64,000 nucleotides of DNA from NCBI RefSeq assembly GCF_015999305.1, contig NZ_JAEAGP010000001.1, forward strand, positions 2,356,001 to 2,420,000, in the 5' to 3' direction. The position numbers and the translations under genes are program-made. Positions 18,705 through 28,949 of the stretch are shown here, one piece after another; within the stretch, counting starts at the first letter, position 1, and each line of letters opens with the position of its first letter. The notes beneath the pieces were generated by a model. That model worked only from the letters and a program-made list of their open reading frames with translations. It did not search any database and was not told where the DNA came from. This stretch comes from Erythrobacter sp. YJ-T3-07 (GTDB lineage: Bacteria; Pseudomonadota; Alphaproteobacteria; Sphingomonadales; Sphingomonadaceae).

Positions 18705-19163
18705 ATGCAGCACACGGTCGATATCACCGCTCTGATCATCGAGGAACTCTACTGCGAGGCCAACGTGCTCGCCGATGAGGTGCGTACGGCATTCGTCCCC
18801 GCCGCGACCGAGCTGATGCCCATCGACCTTCCATTGCGACGCGCACTCGAATGCGAAGGGCTCAAGGCGACCACCCGGATCATGCATGTGCTTGCCTGGC
18901 TGCTCAATCACCGCGCCTTCCTCGCCGGGCAGATGAGCGACCTGCAATGGGAACGGCACACCCAGCTGCCGCCCGACCGCGCACCGAGCGCGGAACTGAT
19001 GGACATGCTCGACCTGTCGACCAGAGCGCTGGTCGCGCAGACGCAGCGTCTGCATGCCCGGGTCGCGCGGATCGATGCGGAATATCGCATGGCGCGCAGC
19101 AATCTTCAGCCCTCCTGCGGCCAGCTGCACGAGCGGCTCGAGCGTCAGTTCGCGCAAGGCTAG
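18705..19163 (+). CDS. RcdA-like DUF1465 protein
   Basis: This 152-residue helical protein of the DUF1465 family includes Caulobacter RcdA, an adaptor that works with CpdR and PopA to deliver CtrA and other substrates to ClpXP during the cell cycle. Family features seen are IIEELYCEANVLADEVRTAF, the central LKATTRIMHVLAWLLNHRAF and the closing helix RALVAQTQRLHARVARIDAE. I chose the ATG at 18705, which starts just before the conserved helix. An upstream in-frame ATG at 18615 has a better ribosome-binding site (GGGAGA) but adds an unconserved 30 residues. The role here is by family only. Confidence 0.85.
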   Translation: MQHTVDITALIIEELYCEANVLADEVRTAFVPAATELMPIDLPLRRALECEGLKATTRIMHVLAWLLNHRAFLAGQMSDLQWERHTQLPPDRAPSAELMDMLDLSTRALVAQTQRLHARVARIDAEYRMARSNLQPSCGQLHERLERQFAQG

Positions 19164-19173
19164 CCGCGCGGCC

Positions 19174-20640
19174 TCAGGCGTTGGCGAGCGCCTGCGCCCA
19201 GCGTTCCAGACGTTCCTTGCGCACGCCCTCGCCCATCTCCGGTTCGAACCGGTCGATCGGGCCGCGCATCGCCTCGACCGCCCCCTGAAGATCGGCGAAC
19301 CAGCCGGCCCCGGTCGCTGCCGCGACCGCCGCACCCAGTGCCGTGGTCTCGACGAACCGCGGCCGCTCGACCGCGATGTTCAGGATGTTAGCAATATCCT
19401 GCGCCAGCCAGTCGTTCGCGCTCATCCCCCCGTCGATCCGCAGGCTTTCCCAGCGCGCGCCGTCGGCAGCAAACGCAGTCGCCAGATCGTAGGTCTGGCA
19501 CGACATCGATTCGAGCGCGGCGCGCACGACATGCGCCTTGCCGGTGGAGAAGCTGAGGCCCGCGATCAGCCCGCGCGCCTCGGCCCGCCAGTGCGGCGCG
19601 CCCAGCCCTGCAAGCGCGGGCACGATCACCACCTCGCCCGAATTCTCGACCGATCGGGCCAGCGCTTCGGTTTCCTGCGCGCTGTCGATCAGACCGAGTG
19701 AGTCGCGCAGCCACTGGATCAGGCTGCCCGCGACGAATACCGAACCCTCGATCGCATAGGTGCGCTGGCCGTCGTTCTGCGTGAGCACGGTCGAGAGCAG
19801 GCGATGCTCGGAATGCGGGATCTGGGTTCCGTGATTGGCGAGGATGAAGGCGCCCGTGCCGTAGGTCGCCTTGGTCTCGCCTTCGGACAGGCAGCCTTGG
19901 CCGATCGTCGCCGCCTGCTGATCGCCGACCAGCCCACAGATCGGGATCGCGCGGCCGAACAGTTCGGGATCGGTGCGGGCGATCTCGCCATGCGTGTCGA
20001 CCACTTGCGGCAGCGCCTCGTGCGGCACGCCGAACAGATCGCACAGATCGGACGAGAAGCCCGCCTCACCCAGCGGCAGCAGCAGCGTGCGGCTGGCATT
20101 GCTCGCATCGCTGACATGTGCCCCGCCCGATAGCTTCGCGACCAGCCAGCTCTCGACAGTGCCGAAGGCAAGCCGCCCGGCCTCCTGCGCCTGCGCGACC
20201 GCATCGACATTATCGAGCATCCAGCGCATCTTGGTGGCGGAGAAATAGGGGTCGAGCAGCAGGCCCGTCTCCTTGTGGACCGCTTCTTCGCGGCCCTCGT
20301 CGCGAAGCCGCCGGCAAGCATCCGCGGTACGCCGGTCCTGCCACACGATCGCGCGGGCGAGCGGCTTCAGCGTCTCGCGATCCCACGCCACCACCGTCTC
20401 GCGCTGGTTGGTGATTCCGATCGCGGCGATGCTCTCGGGCGGGCGGTTGCCGAGCACGCGGCGCGCGCAATTGAGGCTCGCCTGCCAGATTTCCTGCGCA
20501 TCGTGCTCGACCCGGCCGGGCTGCGGAAAGTGCTGCGTGATCTCGGCCTGCGCGGTGCCCGCGACCGCGCCGTCGCGCCCGAACAGGATCGCGCGGGTCG
20601 AGGTGGTTCCGGCGTCGATCACCAGGATATGTTCGCTCAA
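19174..20640 (-). CDS. glpK: Glycerol kinase
   Basis: This 488-residue FGGY-family kinase phosphorylates glycerol to sn-glycerol 3-phosphate with ATP. The N-terminal phosphate-binding loop is ILVIDAGTTSTRAILF. The FGGY signatures (KATYGTGAFIL; the C-terminal GGMSANDWLAQDIANIL) are present, and the length is normal. The start is TTG at 20640, with GAGAGAGG about six bases upstream. Neither a glycerol facilitator nor glpD is nearby. The gene converges on the RcdA-like gene with a 10-bp gap and is divergent from an MBL hydrolase gene. Confidence 0.97.
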   Translation of the reverse strand: MSEHILVIDAGTTSTRAILFGRDGAVAGTAQAEITQHFPQPGRVEHDAQEIWQASLNCARRVLGNRPPESIAAIGITNQRETVVAWDRETLKPLARAIVWQDRRTADACRRLRDEGREEAVHKETGLLLDPYFSATKMRWMLDNVDAVAQAQEAGRLAFGTVESWLVAKLSGGAHVSDASNASRTLLLPLGEAGFSSDLCDLFGVPHEALPQVVDTHGEIARTDPELFGRAIPICGLVGDQQAATIGQGCLSEGETKATYGTGAFILANHGTQIPHSEHRLLSTVLTQNDGQRTYAIEGSVFVAGSLIQWLRDSLGLIDSAQETEALARSVENSGEVVIVPALAGLGAPHWRAEARGLIAGLSFSTGKAHVVRAALESMSCQTYDLATAFAADGARWESLRIDGGMSANDWLAQDIANILNIAVERPRFVETTALGAAVAAATGAGWFADLQGAVEAMRGPIDRFEPEMGEGVRKERLERWAQALANA

Positions 20641-20698
20641 GGCTGACCTCTCTCGATTATCTGCGGCGTGACATGCGCCAGCGCGGTGCCCATATGCA

Positions 20699-21577
20699 AT
20701 GGCGATGGTTCAGATTCCGCCCCGCCCATGGCCGACCGGCACGCCCGAAAAGCCCGAGCCGCTGGTCACCCGCGTGCTCGCGCCCAATCCCTCGCCCTAC
20801 ACCTTCACCGGGACGCAGACCTATCTGGTCGGCCACGGTTCGGATCGGGCGGTGATCGACCCGGGGCCGGACGAGGCGGAGCATCTCGACGCGATCCTCG
20901 CCGCAGCGGGCGACGCGCGCATCTCCGCGATCCTGTGTACCCATACCCACCGCGACCATTCCCCGGGCGCCACCCCGCTGGCCGAGCGGACGGGCGCTCC
21001 GGTGATGGGCTGCGCCAAGCTGGTGATCGCCGATAACGGCCCGCGCCTCGACGAGTCTTTCGACACCACTTACGAGCCCGAACGGGTTCTATCCGATGGC
21101 GAGGCGGTGTCGGGCGAAGGCTGGACGCTGCGCGCGATCCACACCCCCGGCCACACCTCCAACCACGTATGTTTCGCGCTGGAGGAGAGCGGAGCGCTGT
21201 TCACCGGCGACCATGTGATGGGCTGGTCGACCAGCGTGATCGTGCCGCCCGATGGCGACATGGGGCATTACCTGGAAAGCCTCGACAAGCTCTACGGCCG
21301 CGAGGATCGGGTGTATTATCCAGCCCACGGCGCACCGGTCGAAAAGCCCCAGCAACTGGTCCGCTCGATGCTCGGGCACCGCCGTCAGCGGGAGCGCCAG
21401 ATCCTCAAGGTGCTGGCCGATGGGCCGCGCAGTCTGCCTGAGTTCATCCCGATCATGTACAGGGGGCTCGACCCGCGGCTGGAGAAAGCTGCGCAGATGT
21501 CGGTTCACGCCCACCTCATCCATCTGGAACGCCGCGACATGGTTAACCGTTCTGGGGAGCGATGGACCGCCCTTTAG
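20699..21577 (+). CDS. MBL-fold metallo-hydrolase, LACTB2-like
   Basis: This 292-residue metallo-beta-lactamase-fold hydrolase has the metal motif HTHRDH (His82, His84, Asp86, His87), the downstream histidine HTPGHTSNH and Asp in FTGDHVMGW. A C-terminal winged-helix-like segment (RSLPEFIPIMYRGL) is typical of the LACTB2 (beta-lactamase-like 2) group. Members include endoribonucleases and thioesterase-like hydrolases, so the substrate is not assigned. DUF4230 follows 9 bp later, so the two are probably co-transcribed. Confidence 0.9.
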   Translation: MAMVQIPPRPWPTGTPEKPEPLVTRVLAPNPSPYTFTGTQTYLVGHGSDRAVIDPGPDEAEHLDAILAAAGDARISAILCTHTHRDHSPGATPLAERTGAPVMGCAKLVIADNGPRLDESFDTTYEPERVLSDGEAVSGEGWTLRAIHTPGHTSNHVCFALEESGALFTGDHVMGWSTSVIVPPDGDMGHYLESLDKLYGREDRVYYPAHGAPVEKPQQLVRSMLGHRRQRERQILKVLADGPRSLPEFIPIMYRGLDPRLEKAAQMSVHAHLIHLERRDMVNRSGERWTAL

Positions 21578-21586
21578 TGGAGACGA

Positions 21587-22330
21587 ATGCCTGTGAGTGA
21601 CGATCAGACCGAGACCGCCGTCGAGCATGAAACGCCCGTGAAGGACGCAAAGCCGGTCAAGAAGGCACGCCCGCCGTTTCTGCCATGGTTTCTGGTGATC
21701 CTGCTGCTCGCCGCGATCGCATGGATCGGCTGGCGTACCTACGGCCCCAACCGGATGGGCGACCCGATCGGCACCACGCTGGTCTCGTTCGAGAAGCAGA
21801 ATCGGTTGGTGGTGTTCACCGCCGAATTCGCGCCGGTCGTCGCGAGCAAGGACAGCCGCTTTTTCGGGGCGCTGCAAAGCCGCCAGATCGCGGTGATCCC
21901 CGCGCGGGTCGATTATTCGGTCGACCTGTCGAAGATGGACCGATCGCGCCTCTCGTGGAACGCCGAGACGCAGACCATGGATGTGCGCCTGCCCTCGCTC
22001 GAGCTGAGCAAACCCAATCTGGACGAGGCGCGCGCCAAGTACATGCGCGAAGGCCTGTGGATCACGCGCGATGCGGAAGACGATCTGAGCCGCAACAATA
22101 CCGAGATCGCAGAGCGCGAAGCGCTCGACAGCGCGCGCAGCCCGGCGCTGATGGAACTGGCGCGCGCGTCTGCGCGGGCAGCGGTGCAGCAGAACATCGC
22201 CGTGCCGCTCGCCGCAGCGGGCTATCGCGGGATTACGGTGGAGGTCAGCTTCGACGGGGATACGCCCAGGAAGCTGGGATCGCCCGCCAAGGCGGCGACC
22301 AAGGCTGCCGAAAAGACCTCCACCCGGTAA
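21587..22330 (+). CDS. DUF4230 family membrane-anchored protein
   Basis: This 247-residue protein has a charged cytoplasmic N-terminus (about 30 residues, Lys/Glu/Val-rich), one membrane helix (PFLPWFLVILLLAAIAWIGW) and a soluble domain matching the DUF4230 pattern (VVFTAEFAPVVASKDSRFFG ... ARVDYSVDLSKMD). The function is unknown. The start is ATG at 21587, with GGAG four bases upstream; GTG at 21593 is an alternative. It lies in a presumed operon after the MBL hydrolase. Confidence 0.85.
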   Translation: MPVSDDQTETAVEHETPVKDAKPVKKARPPFLPWFLVILLLAAIAWIGWRTYGPNRMGDPIGTTLVSFEKQNRLVVFTAEFAPVVASKDSRFFGALQSRQIAVIPARVDYSVDLSKMDRSRLSWNAETQTMDVRLPSLELSKPNLDEARAKYMREGLWITRDAEDDLSRNNTEIAEREALDSARSPALMELARASARAAVQQNIAVPLAAAGYRGITVEVSFDGDTPRKLGSPAKAATKAAEKTSTR

Positions 22331-22347
22331 CCGCTAGCGCGCGGCGA

Positions 22348-24354
22348 TCAGGCCAGCCGCCGCGCGTGGCGGAAATGCTCGTAGCGGTTGAGCAGGTCGC
22401 CGATCAGCTGTTCGGTGGTGTAACCCGTCACATCGAGCGGATGGCCGCCTTCGGAGCTACGCGCCATCGCCCGGAAATGGCGCTTGTCTTCGTCGCCCGG
22501 GCGATGCGCTTCGGCCCAGGCGAAGCTCGGCGGGCGGAAGGAGCGCGCGCGCACCTCGTAGCTGAAGGTGCCGTGCTCGCCGTGCGGGACCGATAGCAGC
22601 ACATCGCCGCCATCGCGGGTCAGTTCGGGCGCCAGGCTGCGGCGGCGCATTTCCGCCGCCACATCTTCCAGCGCGGGCAAGGCCTTCTGTTCGAGGAATT
22701 CAGCCACCTGCTCCTTGCGGAACGAACCGGTGATGGTGGACAGGCGCTTCTTCCAGCTGATGTCGGGGTCGACCGGCTGACTGGGCAGCACGCCGTAATC
22801 GGGTACGCCGCCAGCGTGTTCCATGGCCAATGCCTTGAGCAGGCCATAGCAGATGAAGATCATGATCACCGCGAAAGGCAGCGCACTGGCGATGGCGGCC
22901 GTCTGCAAGGCTTGCAGCCCGCCCGCGACCAGCAGGACTGCGGCGACTGCGCCCGCGCACACCGCCCAGAACACGCGCTGCCACACCGGCGGCGCCTCTG
23001 CCGCGCCATTGGTGATCGTATCGATCACCAGCGCGCCCGAATCCGCAGAAGTAACGAAGAAGGTCACGATCAGCAGCGTGGCCGCAACCGATGTGATCGA
23101 CGACAGAGGCAGCTCGGCCAGCGTCGCGAACAGCGCGGTGGGCAGGTTGTCCTGAACCACCTGGGCGAGCGGTGCGACGCCTGCCATGTCCAGCGCAATC
23201 GCGGTGTTGCCGAACGCGGTCATCCACAGGAAGGTGAACAGCACCGGCACCACCAGCACGCCGAGCACAAACTGGCGGATCGTGCGCCCGCGCGAAATGC
23301 GCGCGATGAACATGCCGACGAAGGGCGACCATGCGATCCACCAGCCCCAGTAGAACAGCGTCCAATTGGCCAGCCAGTCGTTCGGTTCGTAGGCGTAGAG
23401 ACGGAACGTGCGCTCCACCACCTGGCCCAGATAGGCCCCGGTATTCTGGACGAAGGCCTGCAGCAGGAAGATCGTCGAACCGGTCACCAGCACGAAGGCG
23501 AGCAGGATCACGGCGAGCAGGATGTTGAACTCGGACAGGCGCTTCACGCCCTTGTCGAGCCCGAGATAGACCGACATCGTCGCGAGCCCGGTGATGACCG
23601 CAATCAGGCCGATCTGGATGCCCGGCGATTGCGGGATCCCTGCGATGAAGGCGAGCCCGGCATTGACCTGCAGCACGCCCAGCCCAAGCGAGGTGGCAAC
23701 CCCGAACATGGTGCCGAGAACCGCGAAGATGTCGATCGCGTGGCCGATCGGCCCGTGGATACGCTCCCCGAGCAGCGGATAGAGCGCGGAGCGCGGGGTT
23801 AGCGGCAGGCCGCGGCGGAAGGCGAAATAGGCCAGCGCCAGCCCGACCACCGCGTAGATCGCCCAGGCGTGCACGCCCCAGTGGAAGAAGGTGAGCACCA
23901 TCGCCTGTCGCGCAGACTCCACGCTGAGCGGGTCACCGCGCGGCGGCTCTGCATAGTGCAGCATCGGCTCGGCCACGCCGAAGAACACCAGCCCGATCCC
24001 CATGCCTGCGCTGAACAGCATCGCGAACCACGACAGGTGGCTGTACTCGGGCTCGCTCCAGTCCGGCCCCAGCTTGATGTCGCCGTATTTGCTGATCGTG
24101 AGGAACACGATGAAGATCAGGAAACCGGCCACCGTAAGGATATAGAACCAGCCGAAATCGGCCACGATCAGGGCCTGCAAGCGATCGAATACCTGCCCCG
24201 CCGTCTCCGAAAAAAGCGCCCCGAACAGCGCGAACGCCACGATCAGGATCGCCGACCCGAAGAACACCGGGCGATTGGCGACCAGACGCCACTGCGAGGG
24301 ATTGTCGGCGGCTTCTTGCAATACGGGATCGGTCATGGCGGTGCGCTGTTGCAT
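22348..24354 (-). CDS. BCCT-family betaine/carnitine/choline transporter
   Basis: This 668-residue inner-membrane secondary transporter has twelve predicted helices. The family signature is WGWWIAWSPFVGMFIARISR, and the substrate region WGVHAWAIYAVVGLALAYF precedes it. A cytoplasmic C-terminal domain of about 130 residues follows the last helix, as in BetT-type members that respond to osmotic stress. The start at 24354 has GAGGGG six bases upstream; ATG 24336 is an alternative. The substrate (choline or betaine) is not determinable from the sequence. No bet or ect genes are nearby. Confidence 0.94.
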   Translation of the reverse strand: MQQRTAMTDPVLQEAADNPSQWRLVANRPVFFGSAILIVAFALFGALFSETAGQVFDRLQALIVADFGWFYILTVAGFLIFIVFLTISKYGDIKLGPDWSEPEYSHLSWFAMLFSAGMGIGLVFFGVAEPMLHYAEPPRGDPLSVESARQAMVLTFFHWGVHAWAIYAVVGLALAYFAFRRGLPLTPRSALYPLLGERIHGPIGHAIDIFAVLGTMFGVATSLGLGVLQVNAGLAFIAGIPQSPGIQIGLIAVITGLATMSVYLGLDKGVKRLSEFNILLAVILLAFVLVTGSTIFLLQAFVQNTGAYLGQVVERTFRLYAYEPNDWLANWTLFYWGWWIAWSPFVGMFIARISRGRTIRQFVLGVLVVPVLFTFLWMTAFGNTAIALDMAGVAPLAQVVQDNLPTALFATLAELPLSSITSVAATLLIVTFFVTSADSGALVIDTITNGAAEAPPVWQRVFWAVCAGAVAAVLLVAGGLQALQTAAIASALPFAVIMIFICYGLLKALAMEHAGGVPDYGVLPSQPVDPDISWKKRLSTITGSFRKEQVAEFLEQKALPALEDVAAEMRRRSLAPELTRDGGDVLLSVPHGEHGTFSYEVRARSFRPPSFAWAEAHRPGDEDKRHFRAMARSSEGGHPLDVTGYTTEQLIGDLLNRYEHFRHARRLA

Positions 24355-24509
24355 CCTGAGCCCCTCGGGGCAAGGCAAGCTGGCCATCTTCGCTATCAGC
24401 GAGCCTGCTTCGCATGCCCCCGATGCGCTTTTGCGCGGAACACACTCGCGCGCGGGCCCGTTCGTCCTATATGCGTCACCCAACACGAACGACCGGGGCC
24501 CACTAGACC

Positions 24510-25499
<990 letters not shown>

Positions 25500-25529
25500 C
25501 GCCGCCAGCCGAACATCGGACACACGAAA

Positions 25530-25561
25530 AAGGGCCGGGGAGATCCACTTCCCCGGCCCTT
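25530..25561. terminator. Intrinsic terminator between nadA and the rhodopsin gene
   Basis: There is a perfect 12-bp stem (25530-25541 and 25550-25561, AAGGGCCGGGGA) with an 8-base loop. On the minus strand it is followed by a T5 run (25527-25531), so it is a good terminator for the rhodopsin gene. On the plus strand it lies 30 bp after nadA, but with only a weak T tract. Confidence 0.88.
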
Positions 25562-25580
25562 CTTATGTGACGTGCTGCTG

Positions 25581-26492
25581 TCAGGGAGCGCGTCGTAATC
25601 CGGGCCCGCCGGTATTGGGCTTGTCCGGCGCGGGGGCGAGCGCTTCGGCGGCGGGCATGTAGCCCTCGAAAGCACTGCGCCGCAGGACGAAGCGGGCGAG
25701 AATGATGCCGTAGATCAGCTTGGAAGCAATATCGGCGAAGGAATAGATCGCCTGACGCGCAACCACCAGATCGCCCGTCGCGCCAAGCTGCGGCAGGGCA
25801 TAGGCAAGCGGATAGAGGCCCCAGGTGGCGAGGAAGAACCACCACAGGTTGCTGGGCCAGGATCTCAGGATGTCGGGCGTGGTCGCCAACCCCGCGATCA
25901 GCGTCTGGCGCACTTCCAGGATCAGCCACAGGAAGAAGATCGAAGAGATCACACCCCACAGGTTGAGATGCGAGAAATCGCCCACCGCGCCGAACTGGCC
26001 GTAGAGGCCGGTCCAGATCATCAGCACGCCGGGCACTGCCATGCGCAGCGCGCGCCGATGCACCTCCGCCTGACGCAGGCCCATCGCGATCGCCAGCTGG
26101 GCCAGCAGGATCGGCACGGTGATCGTCCAGTTGCCGTAGCGATAGGCGTTGGAGAAGCTGTCGTTCTGCGCCAGCGGGCGATACAGGCCGTCGACGTAGG
26201 CGTAGCTTTCCTTCCACAGGCCGAATTCCTGCATCAGGGTCAGCCCCGCGCTCGCCATCACGACCGCCGAAAGGATCGGCACCAGCCGATAACGCGGTGC
26301 GAGGTTCTGCACGCTCATCAGGAAGAACAGAATGAACCCGAAGAACGCCGCGTAACTAACCATAAGGATTAACGAACCCAGATGGTATTGCTGGCTGGTC
26401 AGGGTGACGAGGTTCTCTATGGCCGAGATCGCTGCGTCGGCCTGAGCAATCTGCGGCTCTGCAACAGTGGTATCGGCGATCGGGGCAGCCAT
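25581..26492 (-). CDS. Microbial rhodopsin with NTQ motif, predicted light-driven chloride pump
   Basis: This 303-residue seven-helix retinal protein has helix C reading RYGNWTITVPILLAQ. Arg118 is followed by the pump triad Asn121, Thr125 and Gln132, which correspond to D/T/E of proteorhodopsin, N/D/Q of sodium pumps and N/T/Q of chloride pumps. Helix G carries SFADIASKLIYG, with Asp254 and the retinal Schiff-base Lys258. NTQ rhodopsins that have been tested pump chloride inward. The start at 26492 has AGGA seven bases upstream. A Pro/Ala-rich tail closes the protein. No retinal or carotenoid genes are in the window, so retinal must come from elsewhere. The gene is divergent from a DUF2254 gene. 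Confidence 0.93.
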   Translation of the reverse strand: MAAPIADTTVAEPQIAQADAAISAIENLVTLTSQQYHLGSLILMVSYAAFFGFILFFLMSVQNLAPRYRLVPILSAVVMASAGLTLMQEFGLWKESYAYVDGLYRPLAQNDSFSNAYRYGNWTITVPILLAQLAIAMGLRQAEVHRRALRMAVPGVLMIWTGLYGQFGAVGDFSHLNLWGVISSIFFLWLILEVRQTLIAGLATTPDILRSWPSNLWWFFLATWGLYPLAYALPQLGATGDLVVARQAIYSFADIASKLIYGIILARFVLRRSAFEGYMPAAEALAPAPDKPNTGGPGLRRAP

Positions 26493-26664
26493 GTGTGTCC
26501 TTTCAGAGGGCGGGAAATCCGGCCTCGCCATGCCCGCGTCCAATCGCAGGAAGCCTGCCGCAGCGCAATTCTGGTAAGGATAATCTGCGCGCTCCCGTTT
26601 CGTGGCGAGACACACGCGGGCAAAGTCCCTAACTTCGCCACCAAACCGGAGTGAAATACCCCAG

Positions 26665-27981
26665 ATGATCGCCAGACTGCAAAAATTATGGAGCGATATC
26701 AACGCCAGCTACTGGTTCTTCCCGGGGCTGTTCGCGATCTCGACCCTGCTCCTGGCGACGCTGACGGTGGAGCTTGACCGGCGGGGCCTGACCGAGTGGG
26801 TCGATCATCTCAACTGGTTGCCCCCCGCCCGGCCCCAGGGGGCCAGCAACATGCTGACCGTGATCGCCAGTTCGATGATCGGGGTGGCGTCCACCGTCTT
26901 CTCGATCACGATCGCGGCGGTCGCCTATGCCAGCGGCAATTACGGCCCACGGCTGCTGACCAACTTCATGGAAGATCGCGGCAACCAGCTGAGCCTGGCG
27001 ACCTTCATCGGCACCTTCGTCTACGCGATCACGGTGCTTCTGTCGGTGCGGATGCCCGACGAATCCGGGATGCTGAGCTCGCAAGGCGACGGGTTCGTGC
27101 CGCAACTGTCGATGGTGATCGCCTACGTTCTGATGGCCCTGTCGGTCATGGTGCTGGTCTATTTCCTAAACCACGTGCCCTCCTCGATCCGTATCAACGC
27201 CGTACTGGAAGGGATCGGTCGCCGCCTGCTGAACGCGATTCGCGACAATTTCGACGAACCGATGAAGGCGCGCGTGGAAGGCGAGGTGCGCGAGGGCACG
27301 CCCGTATTTGCCTCGCGCACAGGCTACATCCAGGTGATCAACTGGCACGAACTGCTCAAGGTTGCGCGCAAGAGCGGGTCGGAACTGCAACTGGCGGTGC
27401 GGACCGGCGATTTCTGCCACCCCTCGGTCGCCATCGGCTACTGGTCCGAAAAGCCGGACGATGCCTGCGACGAGCAGGTGCGCGAGTGCATTGCGCTGGG
27501 CGATGCACGCACCCCGGCGCAGGATCTGCATTTCATGATCGACGAGCTGGTCGAGATCGGGCTGCGCGCGCTGTCGCCCGGCATCAACGATCCCTTCACC
27601 GCGATCTCCGCCTTGCACTGGATCGGCGCGGCCACTGCCGAACTGGGCAAGCGCGACCTGAACTGGTCGGTGGGCGAACCCGACGAGGACGGGCGACGCC
27701 CGCTGCGGCCGATGGCGGACGATTTCAGCCACTATCTCGGGCGCGGCTTCGGCACGATCCGGTCCGCCGTCGCAACCAGCCCGCCGGCTGCGACGGTCAT
27801 GTTCGATTCTCTCGAAAGCGCCGCTGCGACGATCACCGATCCGGTGCGTCACAAGAATATCCGCGACGAGGCGGACCAGCTGATGCGCCAGGCAAAAGCC
27901 TCCCTCACCGGGCCGGATCTGGAGCAGGTGGAGGCCCGCTTCGCGCTGTTTCGCAAGCGGCTGGAGGACCACCCCAAATAG
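26665..27981 (+). CDS. DUF2254 family membrane protein
   Basis: This 438-residue membrane protein has four predicted N-terminal helices (about residues 17-160) followed by a large cytoplasmic part. Conserved stretches are MIGVASTVFSITIAAVAYAS, YGPRLLTNFMEDRGNQ and SPGINDPFTA (the last is a family hallmark). The function of DUF2254 is unknown. The start ATG 26665 gives the canonical opening; GGAG lies about 13 bases upstream, which is far. The divergent rhodopsin gene shares its 172-bp upstream region. Confidence 0.9.
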   Translation: MIARLQKLWSDINASYWFFPGLFAISTLLLATLTVELDRRGLTEWVDHLNWLPPARPQGASNMLTVIASSMIGVASTVFSITIAAVAYASGNYGPRLLTNFMEDRGNQLSLATFIGTFVYAITVLLSVRMPDESGMLSSQGDGFVPQLSMVIAYVLMALSVMVLVYFLNHVPSSIRINAVLEGIGRRLLNAIRDNFDEPMKARVEGEVREGTPVFASRTGYIQVINWHELLKVARKSGSELQLAVRTGDFCHPSVAIGYWSEKPDDACDEQVRECIALGDARTPAQDLHFMIDELVEIGLRALSPGINDPFTAISALHWIGAATAELGKRDLNWSVGEPDEDGRRPLRPMADDFSHYLGRGFGTIRSAVATSPPAATVMFDSLESAAATITDPVRHKNIRDEADQLMRQAKASLTGPDLEQVEARFALFRKRLEDHPK

Positions 27982-27985
27982 GGTG

Positions 27986-28891
27986 TCAGCCGACCCGTGC
28001 GCGCGCGACCGCGAGCGCCGCGCCGACCATCGCCATGCCGACAAGATCGAGCAGGCCGAGCGTCTCGCCGAACGCCAGATAGCCGGAGAGTACCGCCACC
28101 GCAGGCTGCATCAGCAGCGCCAGGCCGATGATCATCGGCGGGAAGGCGCGCAGCGCAAACACCAGCAGCCCCTGCCCGGCAACTTGGCTCAGCAACGCGA
28201 GCACGATCAGCGGAGTCCAGTCGTGCGGCCACACAGGCTCGCCGCGCAGCAGCGCCACCGTCAGCAGCACCGGCGCAGCGATGCAGCACACACGCACCAG
28301 CAGGCTCCACCCGCCCAGCCCCTTGCGGGCATCCTGCAGGCACAGCAGGTAGATCGCGTAGAGCATCCCCGCAGTGATGCAGAACAGGTCGCCCATCAGG
28401 CTATCCGCGCTAATCTCTGCGCTGCGCCCCAGCAGGATCGCCGCCCCGCCCAGAGCGAGCAAGATCGCCGCCCACTCGGCCCGCGCCGGCATGGTCCGGG
28501 CGATCACGATGCCCCAGAAAAGCAGCACGATGCTGCCCGCATTGCCGAACAGCGTCGCATTGCCCAGCCGGGTATGTTCGATCCCGATGTGCCAGCTGGC
28601 CAGATCGAGCGCGAAGGCGATCGCCCCCAGCGCGACCAGCCATGCGGTGCGGCGCGGCACGCCCAGCACAGGCTGACGCGCACTGCGCGCGATCAGCCAG
28701 ATGATCGGCAAGGCCAGCACCAGCCGCCAGAACCCCGCCGACACCGGCCCGCTGTCCGCCAGCCGGACCGACCACGGGCCGAGCGCGAGCGCGACATTGC
28801 CCGCGATCAGCGCGGCCCAGTGCAGCGCGCGCGGGTTTTGGCTTGCCCCCTGCAAAGGCGTTCTTTCATGTGCGTTGCTTGCCGTGGCCAT
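27986..28891 (-). CDS. DMT-superfamily (EamA) transporter
   Basis: This 301-residue inner-membrane protein has ten predicted helices in two EamA repeats (first WAALIAGNVALALGPWSVRL; second from about residue 155). EamA proteins export amino acids, metabolites or drugs, and the substrate cannot be told here. The ATG start is preceded only by a weak purine-rich sequence. It converges with the DUF2254 gene (4-bp gap) and is divergent from the ene-reductase gene. Confidence 0.92.
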   Translation of the reverse strand: MATASNAHERTPLQGASQNPRALHWAALIAGNVALALGPWSVRLADSGPVSAGFWRLVLALPIIWLIARSARQPVLGVPRRTAWLVALGAIAFALDLASWHIGIEHTRLGNATLFGNAGSIVLLFWGIVIARTMPARAEWAAILLALGGAAILLGRSAEISADSLMGDLFCITAGMLYAIYLLCLQDARKGLGGWSLLVRVCCIAAPVLLTVALLRGEPVWPHDWTPLIVLALLSQVAGQGLLVFALRAFPPMIIGLALLMQPAVAVLSGYLAFGETLGLLDLVGMAMVGAALAVARARVG

Positions 28892-28949
28892 GGAGCGCCC
28901 CTAACTCCGCCCGACGCCCACGGGTCAACCAAATAAGGAGAACACCTCC

